The notes: a model not told the origin generated them from the letters alone. Counted from the stretch's first letter, positions 23,517 through 31,359 are shown. The stretch is 37,600 bases of DNA from an uncultured Adlercreutzia sp. (GCF_958431955.1 NZ_CAUASN010000024.1:1-37600), one strand, 5' to 3'. Made by a program: numbers and translations.

Positions 23517-24752
23517 ATGACCCTCGCCCGAGAAAAGGCCCTGGAAGCCGAGTACGTGATGGGCACCTTCGCCCGCAAGCCCGTGGAATTTGTGGAAGGC
23601 CACGGCATGATGCTCGTGGACGATACCGGCAAGGAGTACTTCGACTTCCTCTCCGGCATCGGGGTGTGCAGCCTCGGCCACTGCCCGCCGGCCATCGTGA
23701 AGGCCGTGAGCGACCAGGCCGCCAAGCTCATCCACGTGAGCAACTACTACTACATCGAGCACCGCGGGGAAGTGGCCCAGCTTCTGTCGAACATGCTGAA
23801 CGCCGAGGTTGGCACCGAGCACCCCGAGGTGTGGAAGACCTTCTTCGCGAACTCCGGCGCCGAGGCCAACGAGTGCGCCATCAAGCTGGCGCGCCTGTAC
23901 GCCCGCCGCCGCACCGAGGAAGCCGGGAAGGACGCCGAGCTGGCGCCCCGCCTCATCGTCACGTTGGCGAAGAGCTTCCACGGCCGCACCCTGGCCACCC
24001 TGGCCGCCACGGCCCAGCCGGCCAAGCAGGAGGCCTTCCAGCCTCTGCCGGCCGGGTTCACCGCCACGCCCATCAACGACGTGGAGGCCTTGGAGCAGCT
24101 GTTCGCCACCCAGGGCGACCGCATTTGCGCGGTGATGATCGAGTGCATCCAGGGCGAGAGCGGCGTGCACCCCTGCACCGAGGAGTTCATCGGCGCCATC
24201 CGCCGGCTCACCGCCGAGCACGGCGCGCTCATGATCTGCGACGAGGTGCAAAGCGGCATCTTCCGCACCGGCCTTCCCTTCGGGTTCCAGAACTTCGGGG
24301 TTACGCCCGACATCGTCACCATGGCCAAGGGCATCGCCTCGGGCATCGTGGCCGGCGCCTGCGCGGCCCACGCCTCCATCGCCGACACCTTCGCGCCGGG
24401 CGACCACGGCACCACCTTCGGCGGCTCGAGCATCGCCATGGCCGCCGCCCACGCCACGCTCACGACGCTTTTGGCTCCGGGCGAGGGCGCGCGCATCCAG
24501 GAGGTGGGCGCCTACATGCGCGAGCAGCTCGCCAGCCTGCCCCACGTGCAGGAGGTGCGCGGGTTCGGCCTCATGAACGGCATCGACCTCACCCACGAGG
24601 CGCCGGCCGCCCCCGACGTGGTAGCCGCGGGGCTTGAAGCGGGGCTCGTGCTGAACGCCACCGGCCCGCACACCCTGCGTTTCCTGCCGCCGCTTATCTG
24701 CACGACCGACGACGTGGACGTGCTCGTGGAGCGGTTGCGCACGCTGCTGTAG
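23517..24752 (+). CDS. argD: Acetylornithine aminotransferase
   Basis: 411 residues; a full AGGAGG lies ahead of the ATG, 10 bp after the argB stop. It is a class III PLP aminotransferase: FFANSGAEANECAIKLAR, then KSFHGRTLATLA, then ICDEVQSGIFRTG, with the PLP lysine in TMAKGIASG. It converts N-acetylglutamate semialdehyde to N-acetylornithine with glutamate as donor. It is the last gene of the first arginine operon and is followed by a terminator with a T run. Confidence 0.95.
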   Translation: MTLAREKALEAEYVMGTFARKPVEFVEGHGMMLVDDTGKEYFDFLSGIGVCSLGHCPPAIVKAVSDQAAKLIHVSNYYYIEHRGEVAQLLSNMLNAEVGTEHPEVWKTFFANSGAEANECAIKLARLYARRRTEEAGKDAELAPRLIVTLAKSFHGRTLATLAATAQPAKQEAFQPLPAGFTATPINDVEALEQLFATQGDRICAVMIECIQGESGVHPCTEEFIGAIRRLTAEHGALMICDEVQSGIFRTGLPFGFQNFGVTPDIVTMAKGIASGIVAGACAAHASIADTFAPGDHGTTFGGSSIAMAAAHATLTTLLAPGEGARIQEVGAYMREQLASLPHVQEVRGFGLMNGIDLTHEAPAAPDVVAAGLEAGLVLNATGPHTLRFLPPLICTTDDVDVLVERLRTLL

Positions 24753-24778
24753 AACCTGCACAGAGGATATGCCAGGAG

Positions 24779-24810
24779 AAGGACGATGCACAATATGCAG
24801 CGTCCTTTTT
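24779..24810 (+). terminator. Terminator after argD
   Basis: AAGGACG (24779-24785) pairs with CGTCCTT (24801-24807) over a 15-nt loop and runs into T's to 24810. The loop contains TGCACAATATGCA, similar to the dyad half-site found before argC and argG. Confidence 0.75.
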
Positions 24811-24851
24811 CTCGTTCTGCTCGTAATTGCGCAGGTGAACAAGGCTATTTT

Positions 24852-24879
24852 TTGTGCATGTGCACAGCGCTCTGCACAA
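24852..24879. promoter_or_regulatory. 16-bp dyad TTGTGC-ATGT-GCACAG plus a second half-site, candidate operator site 3 (argG)
   Basis: The full dyad is at 24852-24867. A further TGCACAA half-site (24873-24879) follows 12 bp later. The group lies about 45-70 bp upstream of the argG promoter -35 box. Confidence 0.5.
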
Positions 24880-24920
24880 TGATTTTCGCGCCGTTTCCGA
24901 AAAAATTTCCGAATTATGGG

Positions 24921-24948
24921 TTGACGGCTCGGCAATGAAGGGCATAAT
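24921..24948 (+). promoter_or_regulatory. Promoter of the argG leader
   Basis: TTGACG (24921-24926) and CATAAT (24943-24948) with a 16-bp spacer, preceded by an A/T-rich stretch (24898-24917). Transcription would begin near 24955, giving a leader of almost 390 nt before argG. Confidence 0.75.
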
Positions 24949-24961
24949 ACCGCCCAACGCA

Positions 24962-25001
24962 CCGGCCAAGGGGCACTGGTCCCCCTAACTCGGATGGCCG
25001 G
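24962..25001 (+). other. 5' leader stem-loop of argG transcript
   Basis: CCGGCC (24962-24967) pairs with GGCCGG (24996-25001) and encloses GGGG-N7-CCCC (24970-24984), right at the predicted 5' end. It may protect or shape the transcript; its role is not known. Confidence 0.4.
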
Positions 25002-25025
25002 GCGCAATCGAGAGGACGAGCACCC

Positions 25026-25163
25026 GTGATCAACGGAACCGCACATATCGCGAACGCCGCCGGCATTGCCGCGGCTGTGCTGTGCGCTGCTCCCCTCATC
25101 TTCACCACGGCCATCGCCGACCGACGCCGACGTAGCTGCGGTCTGCGACGCCGACGCGCGTAA
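25026..25163 (+). CDS. Predicted arginine-rich leader peptide of argG-argH
   Basis: 45 codons from GTG, with AGAGGA 9 nt upstream. Residues 33-36 and 41-44 are four consecutive arginines each (CGA CGC CGA CGT and CGA CGC CGA CGC), followed by Ala and TAA. The frame lies alone in the leader of the argG-argH operon, and inverted segments begin exactly at its end. Runs of the pathway product's codons in a short leader frame are the hallmark of ribosome-mediated attenuation in amino-acid operons (trp, his, leu). An arginine version in bacteria is not a textbook case. GC-rich DNA favours CGN codons, so chance is not excluded. Confidence 0.6.
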   Translation: MINGTAHIANAAGIAAAVLCAAPLIFTTAIADRRRRSCGLRRRRA

Positions 25164-25236
25164 CGCAGACGAACGCGCGGGGGTTTCTCCCCGCGGTCCG
25201 TCTGACTTCCGGACGGGCCGAAGGCGGGCCGTCCGG
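25141..25236 (+). promoter_or_regulatory. Candidate attenuator: five mutually exclusive RNA segments
   Basis: Segment 1 GTCTGCG (25141-25147) pairs with 2 CGCAGAC (25164-25170). Segment 2 as CAGACG (25166-25171) pairs instead with 3 CGTCTG (25199-25204), enclosing a hairpin CGCGGGG/CCCCGCG (25176-25195). Segment 3 as CCGTC (25198-25202) pairs with 4 GACGG (25212-25216). Segment 4 as CCGGACGG (25209-25216) pairs with 5 CCGTCCGG (25229-25236). Segment 1 lies between the two arginine runs and segment 2 directly follows the leader stop. No T run follows segment 5, so the final effector step is unclear. Confidence 0.5.
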
Positions 25237-25342
25237 GCTCGTGAGAAAGCTGTGGTGTCTCATCCCCCTTCTTGAATCGCGCCTTTGCGAACCGGGCATT
25301 CCCGTCCCTGCGGCATAACGCCCCCTCGTGAAAGGCATTATC

Positions 25343-26743
25343 ATGGCCAAGAGCATCCAGAACATCCCCGCCCACCAGGCCGCCTCCGCCCTCCACGACG
25401 CCCCGCAGCTTACCGCCGCGCCGGCGCCGGGCGAGAAGGAGCGCGTGGTGCTGGCCTATTCCGGCGGCCTGGACACTTCGGTGTGCATCAAGTGGCTCCA
25501 GGAGGAATACGGCCTCGACGTCATCGCCGTGGTGGGCGATCTCGGCCAGGAACACGACGGCCTGGAGGCCGTGAAGGCCAAGGCGCTCGCCACCGGCGCC
25601 ATCGGGTGCGCCGTGGTGGACATGCGCGAGGCCTTCGCCAACGAGTACCTCGCCTGCGCCCTGGCCGCCAACGCAATGTACGAGAACAGGTATCCCCTCG
25701 TGAGCGCCTTGTCGCGCCCGCTCATCGCCAAGCATCTCGTGGCCGTGGCCCATCAGTTCGGCGCCAAGTACGTCGCCCACGGCTGCACGGGCAAGGGCAA
25801 CGACCAGGTGCGCTTCGAATCCTCTGTGCTCATGCTGGATCCCGCGCTCACGATCCTGTCGCCGGTGCGCGACTGGGATCTGGGCTGCCGGGCCGATGAG
25901 ATAGCCTGGGCCGCGGCTCACAATGTGCCGGTGAAAGCCACGGCCGAGGCGCCCTATTCCATCGACGACAACCTGTGGGGCCGGGCCATCGAGTGCGGTG
26001 TCCTGGAAGACCCCTGGTGCGAGCCGCCGGCGGACATCTACACCATGACCGTCGACCCCATCTGCGCCCCCGATGCGCCCACCTACGTGGAAATCGACTT
26101 CGAGGGCGGCATCCCCTGCGCCCTGAACGGCGAGAAGATGCCCTTCCTCGAGATCATCTACGCCTTGAACGACATCGCCGGCGGCAACGGCTTCGGCCGC
26201 ATCGACATGGTGGAGAACCGGCTCGTGGGCGTGAAGAGCCGCGAATGCTATGAGGCCCCGGCGGCCCTCACTCTCATCAAGGCCCACAAGGCCTTGGAGG
26301 ACCTCTGCCTGGAGCGGGGCGTGCTGCACCACAAGCTCGGCATCGAGCAGGCCTGGGCCGACCAGGTGTACAACGGCCTGTGGTTCTCGCCGCTGAAGGA
26401 GGCCTTCGACGCCTTCATCGCCCACACCCAGCAGTGCGTGACGGGCACGGTGAAGCTGAAGCTGTACAAGGGCAGCTGCACCGTGGTGGGCCGCAAGAGC
26501 GCGTTCTCGCTCTACGACTTCGGCCTGGCCACCTACGACGCCGACGACGCCTTCGATCACGCGGCGGCCAAGGGCTTCATCGACATCCACAGCCTGTCCT
26601 GCAAGGTGTGGGCGGAAAACCGGCTCGCCAACGACGCCCGCATGCCGTCGTTCGCCGACGTGGATGCCACCAATGCCGCCTACCAGGCCGTGGTGGAAGA
26701 GGCCGAGGAGATTTTGGAAGACGCCGGGGCCGTCGCCGCCTAG
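25343..26743 (+). CDS. argG: Argininosuccinate synthase
   Basis: 466 residues from the ATG at 25343, with GAAAGG 7 nt ahead; the in-frame GTG at 25328 has no such site. The PP-loop that binds ATP is AYSGGLDTS at about residues 38-46, and AHGCTGKGNDQVRFE is the second signature of the family. The first ~30 residues are an extension not found in most homologues. It joins citrulline and aspartate with ATP in the cytoplasm. argH follows 33 bp later. The long leader upstream carries a candidate arginine attenuator. Confidence 0.96.
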   Translation: MAKSIQNIPAHQAASALHDAPQLTAAPAPGEKERVVLAYSGGLDTSVCIKWLQEEYGLDVIAVVGDLGQEHDGLEAVKAKALATGAIGCAVVDMREAFANEYLACALAANAMYENRYPLVSALSRPLIAKHLVAVAHQFGAKYVAHGCTGKGNDQVRFESSVLMLDPALTILSPVRDWDLGCRADEIAWAAAHNVPVKATAEAPYSIDDNLWGRAIECGVLEDPWCEPPADIYTMTVDPICAPDAPTYVEIDFEGGIPCALNGEKMPFLEIIYALNDIAGGNGFGRIDMVENRLVGVKSRECYEAPAALTLIKAHKALEDLCLERGVLHHKLGIEQAWADQVYNGLWFSPLKEAFDAFIAHTQQCVTGTVKLKLYKGSCTVVGRKSAFSLYDFGLATYDADDAFDHAAAKGFIDIHSLSCKVWAENRLANDARMPSFADVDATNAAYQAVVEEAEEILEDAGAVAA

Positions 26744-26776
26744 GGCGCGGGCCGTATCTAGCAGCAAGGAGCAACC

Positions 26777-28168
26777 GTGGCACTGTGGTCGGGAAGGTTC
26801 ACCGAAGGCGCCGACGCCTTCGCCCAGCGGTTCGGGGCGTCGCTGCCCGTGGATCAGAAGATGTACGCTCAGGACATCGCGGGCTCGAAGGCCCACGCGG
26901 CCATGCTCGCCGCCCAGGGTGTCATCAGCGATGCGGATGCGGAAGCCATCGCCACGGGGCTCGACGCCATCAAGGCCGACATCGAATCCGGCGCCCTCGT
27001 CTTCGACGTGCAGCAGAGCGAGGACGTGCACATGGCCATCGAGGCGGAGCTGACGGCCCGCATCGGCGACGCGGGTGCGCGGCTGCACACGGGCCGCTCG
27101 CGCAACGACCAGGTGGCCACCGACACGCGCCTGTACGCGAAGCAGCGCGCGGCCGATCTCATGGCCGCCAACGTGGTCCTGCGCGAGGCGCTCATCGCCC
27201 AAGCCGAGGCGCACTTCGACGTTATTCTGCCGGGCTATACCCACCTGCAGCACGCCCAGCCGGTGCTCTTCTCGCACCACCTGCTTGCCTACGCGCACAT
27301 GCTCGCCCGCGACTTCGAGCGCCTGGCCGCCGCCCGCGATGCCGCCGACGCGAGCCCCCTCGGCGCGGCGGCGCTCGCCGGCACCACCTACCCGCTCGAC
27401 CGGCACGCCACGGCAGCCGCCCTCGGCTTCGCAGCTCCCATTCCCAACTCGCTCGATGCCGTGTCCGACCGCGACTTCTTGCTCGACCTCATCTACGCCT
27501 GCAGCGTGTCGTGTCTGCACCTGTCGCGCCTGTGCGAGGAGATCATCCTGTGGTCCACCGCCGAGTTCGGCTTCATCACGCTGTCCGATGCCTACGCGAC
27601 CGGCTCCTCCATCATGCCCCAGAAGAAGAACCCCGACTTCGCCGAGCTCATCCGCGGCAAGTCGGGCCGGGTTGTGGGCGATCTGGTGGCCCTCATGATG
27701 ACGCTGAAGTCGCTGCCCTTGGCCTACAACAAGGACCTGCAGGAGGATAAGGAAGGCGCCATGGACGCCGCCGACACCCTGGAGGACTGCTACCGGTGCG
27801 CCGCCGGCATGATCGCCACCATGACGGTGCACCCCGAGGCCATGGCCGCCCAGGCGAAGAAGGGGTACCTGGCGGCGACCGATGTGGCCGACTACCTGGC
27901 GAAGAAGGGGCTGCCCTTCCGCCGCGCCCATGAGGTGGTGGGGCACTTGGTGCTTCTGTGCGAGCAGCGGGGCTGCGACTTGGAAGACCTCACGCTCGCC
28001 GACTTCCAGGCGGAAAGCGACTTGTTCGAAGCTGACATCGCGAACTGCCTGAACCTGGAGGCCATCGTGGCTGCCCGCACCACCTACGGCGGCACGGGGC
28101 ACGCCGCCGTGCGCGAGCAGCTCGCCGAGGTGAAGGCCGCCCTCGCCGCCGACCGCGCGCGGCTGTAG
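26777..28168 (+). CDS. argH: Argininosuccinate lyase
   Basis: 463 residues from a GTG start, with AAGGAG 6 nt ahead. Fumarase/aspartase superfamily signatures are present: HTGRSRNDQVATD near residue 110, YTHLQHAQP, and the mobile catalytic loop GSSIMPQKKNPDFAEL with the active serine. It splits argininosuccinate into arginine and fumarate. In this organism type the fumarate could also serve respiration. It is the second gene of the argG operon and is followed by a GC-rich hairpin. Confidence 0.96.
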   Translation: MALWSGRFTEGADAFAQRFGASLPVDQKMYAQDIAGSKAHAAMLAAQGVISDADAEAIATGLDAIKADIESGALVFDVQQSEDVHMAIEAELTARIGDAGARLHTGRSRNDQVATDTRLYAKQRAADLMAANVVLREALIAQAEAHFDVILPGYTHLQHAQPVLFSHHLLAYAHMLARDFERLAAARDAADASPLGAAALAGTTYPLDRHATAAALGFAAPIPNSLDAVSDRDFLLDLIYACSVSCLHLSRLCEEIILWSTAEFGFITLSDAYATGSSIMPQKKNPDFAELIRGKSGRVVGDLVALMMTLKSLPLAYNKDLQEDKEGAMDAADTLEDCYRCAAGMIATMTVHPEAMAAQAKKGYLAATDVADYLAKKGLPFRRAHEVVGHLVLLCEQRGCDLEDLTLADFQAESDLFEADIANCLNLEAIVAARTTYGGTGHAAVREQLAEVKAALAADRARL

Positions 28169-28179
28169 GGCGCTCGCTG

Positions 28180-28224
28180 CCGGGGCGGCCTCCGCATCCC
28201 GCCCCGGTGCCCTCTGTGCTTTTT
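28180..28224 (+). terminator. Terminator after argH
   Basis: CCGGGGCGG (28180-28188) pairs with CCGCCCCGG (28199-28207). A five-T run follows a short distance downstream at 28220-28224. Confidence 0.55.
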
Positions 28225-28267
28225 CCCGAGAGGATGTGCCGAAGTCGTGGCCGTACCTCCGCGATGC

Positions 28268-28273
28268 TAAAAT
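28268..28273 (+). promoter_or_regulatory. Possible extended -10 box of the penicillin-binding protein gene
   Basis: TGCTAAAAT fits an extended -10 (TGN then TAAAAT at 28268-28273), 31 bp ahead of the GTG start. There is no convincing -35. Confidence 0.4.
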
Positions 28274-28303
28274 GTCGAGCATCTATAGCGATGGAGGTAT
28301 TGA

Positions 28304-30502
28304 GTGGCTTCACGTGCAATCAAGCGCCGCAACGGCACGCGGACGAAGAACAAGAAGGCGCCGGTTCTCGGCATCCTGTCGGTCATCGTGCTGGCCATTG
28401 CCGCGGGCGTGTTCGGGGTGTACACCCTGTGCAACTCGTGGCTGGAGGATCTGCCCGACTACCAGAACGCCGATGCGTACAACTCGGCCCAGCCGACCTA
28501 CGTGTACGCCTCCGACGGCACCACGCTGCTCGCCGAGTTCCAGCTCGAGAACCGCGAGCCGGTGGCCTTGGACCAGGTGAGCGAGTATGTCCTGAAGGGC
28601 ACCGTGGCTACCGAGGACGAGCGCTTCTACAGCCACGCCGGCGTGGACTACCTGGGCGTGGCCCGCGCGCTCGTGAACAACCTCATGGGCGGCGCGCTCG
28701 AGGGCGCCTCCACCATCACCCAGCAGTTCGTGCGCAACACCATCCTGTCCGAGGAGATGCGCGACATCTCCTTCAAGCGCAAGATCCGCGAGATGTACAT
28801 CTCCCAGAAGCTCGAGGAGCAGTACACCAAAGACGAGATCCTGCTCATGTACTTGAACACCATCAACTACGGCTCGGGCGCCTACGGCATCGAGGCCGCT
28901 GCCGAGCGCTACTTCTCGAAGGACGCGAAGGATCTCACGCTGAACGAGGCCGCCACGCTCGTGGGCATTCCCCAGTCGCCCACCTACAACAACCCCATCG
29001 ACTACCCCGAGAACTGCCTGAAGCGCCGCAACACGGTGCTCGACCGCATGGTGTCCAACAACGTCATCACCGCCGAGGAGGCCGACGCGGTGAAGGCCGA
29101 GCCCATCGAGCTGAACCCGTCGGAGCCCTCCATGACCGGCATCGTGGCCTACCCGTACTTCACGAGCTACGTGCGCAACCAGCTGACGAATCCCGACGGC
29201 AAGTACGCCTACTCCACCGCCGAGCTGTTCAAGGGCGGCCTGAAGGTGACCACCACCTTGGATGTGAGCGTGCAGCAGGCCGCCGACGAGGCTGCCGCCG
29301 AGAAGGAGGACGAGGCGGGCGATCCCTTCGAGGTGTCCATGGCCGTGGTCGACCCCGACAACGGCTACATCAAGGCGCTCGTGGGCGGCCACGACTACGA
29401 GAGCTCCCAGGTGAACATGGCCACCGGCGAGGGCGGCTCGGGCCGTCAGGCCGGTTCGTCCTTCAAGCTGTTCACCCTGATGGCGGCCCTCAACGAGGGC
29501 ATCGACCCCGAGACGCTCATCGATGCCGGCCGCAAGGTGGAGCTCGAGGGCGGCGAGCCGGTTTACAACAACGACCGCGCCGACTACGGCACGCGCACCA
29601 TCAAGAGCGCCTTCGGCGTGTCGTCGAACACCGCCTTCATCCGCCTGCTTCTGTCGGTGGGCGTGGACAAGGTCATCGAGATGGCGAAGTCCATGGGCAT
29701 CACCTCCGACCTGCCCGCGGTGGCCGGCCTCACGCTCGGCATCGGCTCGGTGACGCCGCTTGAGATGGCCGACGCCTACGCCACGGTGGCCAACGGGGGC
29801 GTGCACTACGATCCCGAGTGCATCGTGAAGATCGAGGACCGCAACGGCAACGTCATCGTCGACAACACCGATCCCACCGGCGAGCGCGTCTTCTCCAAGG
29901 AAGTGGCCCGTGCGGCCATCGACTGCCTCGAGGTGGTCATCGACAACGGCACCGGCAAGGCGGCCCGTCCCTCCAACGGCCAGGAGGCCGGCGGCAAGAC
30001 CGGCACCACCGACGATAAGAAGGACAGCTGGTTCTGCGGCATCACCCCGCAGTACTCCGTGGCCATCTGGCTGGGCGACCGCAGCGACTACTCGGAGGCG
30101 AAGTCGCCGGGCACCACCGCGGCGAGCGTCTTCGGCGACTTCATCGACCTCGTCATCTCCTCCGATAACACCGAGAAGTTCTTCACCGCCGACAAGCCCA
30201 AGTACAAGACCGACTACCGCGACGAGGACAACCACATCGGCGGCTACTACAGCAAGAAGTCCGACAAGGACGACGAGAAGGACGAAGAGGAGGAGAAGCC
30301 CGAGGAGACCGAGGAGCCCACCGAGCCCGAGGAGCCGACGACGCCGGATACGCCTGCCGAGCCCGAGCCCACGCCCGAGCCGGAGCCCACGCCCGAGCCG
30401 GAGCCCACGCCCGAGCCGGAGCCGACGCCGGAGCCCACGCCGGAGCCGACGCCCACGCCCGATCCCGGGGGCGATGGCGGGGGCGGCGACGCGGCCGGGT
30501 AG
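28304..30502 (+). CDS. Class A penicillin-binding protein (transglycosylase/transpeptidase)
   Basis: 732 residues from a GTG start; GGAGG lies 6 nt ahead. A short basic cytoplasmic start and one membrane segment (residues ~20-45) are followed by a GT51 glycosyltransferase domain with the catalytic Glu104 in EDERFYSH and the motif GASTITQQFVRN. The transpeptidase domain has SSFK (Ser385, Lys388), an SSN motif and KTGTT (Lys565). It polymerises and crosslinks peptidoglycan on the outer face of the membrane. After about residue 645 the tail is Lys/Asp/Glu-rich, then Glu-Pro-Thr-Pro repeats, then Gly-rich, a low-complexity extension typical of actinobacterial PBP1 proteins. Confidence 0.95.
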   Translation: MASRAIKRRNGTRTKNKKAPVLGILSVIVLAIAAGVFGVYTLCNSWLEDLPDYQNADAYNSAQPTYVYASDGTTLLAEFQLENREPVALDQVSEYVLKGTVATEDERFYSHAGVDYLGVARALVNNLMGGALEGASTITQQFVRNTILSEEMRDISFKRKIREMYISQKLEEQYTKDEILLMYLNTINYGSGAYGIEAAAERYFSKDAKDLTLNEAATLVGIPQSPTYNNPIDYPENCLKRRNTVLDRMVSNNVITAEEADAVKAEPIELNPSEPSMTGIVAYPYFTSYVRNQLTNPDGKYAYSTAELFKGGLKVTTTLDVSVQQAADEAAAEKEDEAGDPFEVSMAVVDPDNGYIKALVGGHDYESSQVNMATGEGGSGRQAGSSFKLFTLMAALNEGIDPETLIDAGRKVELEGGEPVYNNDRADYGTRTIKSAFGVSSNTAFIRLLLSVGVDKVIEMAKSMGITSDLPAVAGLTLGIGSVTPLEMADAYATVANGGVHYDPECIVKIEDRNGNVIVDNTDPTGERVFSKEVARAAIDCLEVVIDNGTGKAARPSNGQEAGGKTGTTDDKKDSWFCGITPQYSVAIWLGDRSDYSEAKSPGTTAASVFGDFIDLVISSDNTEKFFTADKPKYKTDYRDEDNHIGGYYSKKSDKDDEKDEEEEKPEETEEPTEPEEPTTPDTPAEPEPTPEPEPTPEPEPTPEPEPTPEPTPEPTPTPDPGGDGGGGDAAG
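30358..30459 (+). repeat. Tandem 18-bp coding repeat (Glu-Pro-Glu-Pro-Thr-Pro)
   Basis: Three near-identical 18-bp units (GAGCCGGAGCCCACGCCC) plus degenerate units encode the EPEPTP tail of the penicillin-binding protein. Such arrays change length by slippage; the tail probably crosses the wall. Confidence 0.8.
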
Positions 30503-30563
30503 GCCGATCTGCCCTTGGAATTGTTGCGATCCCGTGACGGCGGGGCGCCCGAGGGCGCGCGCC

Positions 30564-30572
30564 CTGCTATCA
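30564..30572 (+). promoter_or_regulatory. Extended -10 promoter of the small lipoprotein gene
   Basis: TGCTATCAT fits the extended -10 pattern, about 90 bp ahead of the GTG start. The hairpin at 30590 lies downstream of it, in the leader. Confidence 0.4.
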
Positions 30573-30589
30573 TGGTGGGGAACTGAGAC

Positions 30590-30618
30590 GGGCGCCTCCG
30601 AGATCGGGGGCGCCCTTT
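30590..30618 (+). terminator. Hairpin with short T run, terminator or leader attenuator
   Basis: GGGCGCC (30590-30596) pairs with GGCGCCC (30609-30615), and the inner bases also pair with one G-T. TTT follows. It lies after the penicillin-binding protein gene but downstream of the predicted lipoprotein promoter, so it could end the first transcript or attenuate the second. Confidence 0.5.
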
Positions 30619-30661
30619 GCGAGACACGACGGCGCCCGGGCGCCACGATGGGAGCGAACCT

Positions 30662-31171
30662 GTGAACCGAACGATCTTTGCGCGCGCGGCGGCCCTCGCC
30701 TGCGCCGCGGCCCTCGCCTGCGGGCTCCTCGCGGGCTGCATGTCGCCCAACACGGGCGCCACCGACCAGCAGCAGGCGAACCGCACCTACATGACCCAGG
30801 TGAACCAGACGATGGAAGACCTCCAGGAGCGCTTGGGCGCCTTCGACGAGGCCGTTACTACGGGCAATGCCGTGAACATGCGCACCCAGGCCGACAAGGC
30901 GTTCGCTACCATCGACGCCCTCTCGGCCATCGAGACGCCGGATGCCATGAAGGACCTCCAGGCGAGCTACGTCGACGGCTGCACCGCGCTCAAGGACGCC
31001 CTCGACGCCTACGTGGGGCTGTACACCGAGATCGACAGCGCCACCGAGGAGCATCCCTTCGACTACAGCACCTACGACGAGCGCGTGAAGGCGGTGCAGG
31101 ACAAGTACGACGAGGGCATCGAGAAACTGAAGGCCGCCGACGAAGAGGCCCTGAAACTCAATGAAGACTAA
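30662..31171 (+). CDS. Small predicted lipoprotein of unknown function
   Basis: 169 residues from GTG at 30662, with GGGAGC ahead. The signal peptide ends in LLAGC, so the mature protein is lipid-anchored at the outer membrane face. The mature part is almost all helical with charged heptad-like spacing (QVNQTMEDLQERLGAFDEAV, then KAVQDKYDEGIEKLKAADEE), which suggests a coiled coil or helical bundle. No family is recognised. It follows the penicillin-binding protein gene on the same strand, but a promoter and hairpin lie between them. Confidence 0.82.
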   Translation: MNRTIFARAAALACAAALACGLLAGCMSPNTGATDQQQANRTYMTQVNQTMEDLQERLGAFDEAVTTGNAVNMRTQADKAFATIDALSAIETPDAMKDLQASYVDGCTALKDALDAYVGLYTEIDSATEEHPFDYSTYDERVKAVQDKYDEGIEKLKAADEEALKLNED

Positions 31172-31174
31172 TCT

Positions 31175-31205
31175 GTTCCGCTTGCCCTGACGGGCCAAGC
31201 GGAAC
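31175..31205. terminator. Hairpin after the lipoprotein gene
   Basis: Perfect ten-base arms GTTCCGCTTG (31175-31184) and CAAGCGGAAC (31196-31205), with further pairing CCC/GGG inside. It has no T run. Confidence 0.5.
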
Positions 31206-31218
31206 GGGTTGATGCTGC

Positions 31219-31317
31219 GGGCCCGACAGGCACCTGCCTCTGCGCTTCAAAGCTTGCCCTCACGTACGAAGTACGCTCGGCCGCTTTTCAGCACAGATGC
31301 AGGTGCCTGTCGGGCCC
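31219..31317. repeat. Large hairpin element (perfect 19-bp inverted repeat) upstream of the second U32 gene
   Basis: Arms 31219-31237 and 31299-31317 (GGGCCCGACAGGCACCTGC and its complement) match at all 19 positions. The 61-nt loop pairs further: CTGCGCTTCAAAGC with GCTTTTCAGCACAG at 11 of 14, and CGTAC-GAA-GTACG in the middle. It ends 42 bp ahead of the U32 start. It is likely a mobile palindromic repeat or a leader structure. Confidence 0.75.
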
Positions 31318-31359
31318 TCGCTGACTTCCTTGGGCGAACCTATGATGAGGAGAGATAAC

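Noticed and set aside
25066..25275. Alternative 69-codon frame in the argG leader
   Set aside because: It has no ribosome site, starts inside the predicted leader peptide in another register, and runs through the competing RNA segments.
30358..30459. Short tandem repeat that could be taken for a CRISPR array
   Set aside because: There are no unique spacers, the period is 18 bp, and the repeat is in frame as the Glu-Pro-Thr-Pro tail of the penicillin-binding protein.
28310..31198. Open frame of 962 codons on the minus strand opposite the penicillin-binding protein gene; a similar one lies opposite argG-argH (24914-28282)
   Set aside because: Low-complexity His/Gly/Val/Leu translations mirror the codons of the true genes, and all catalytic motifs of the plus-strand proteins are intact.
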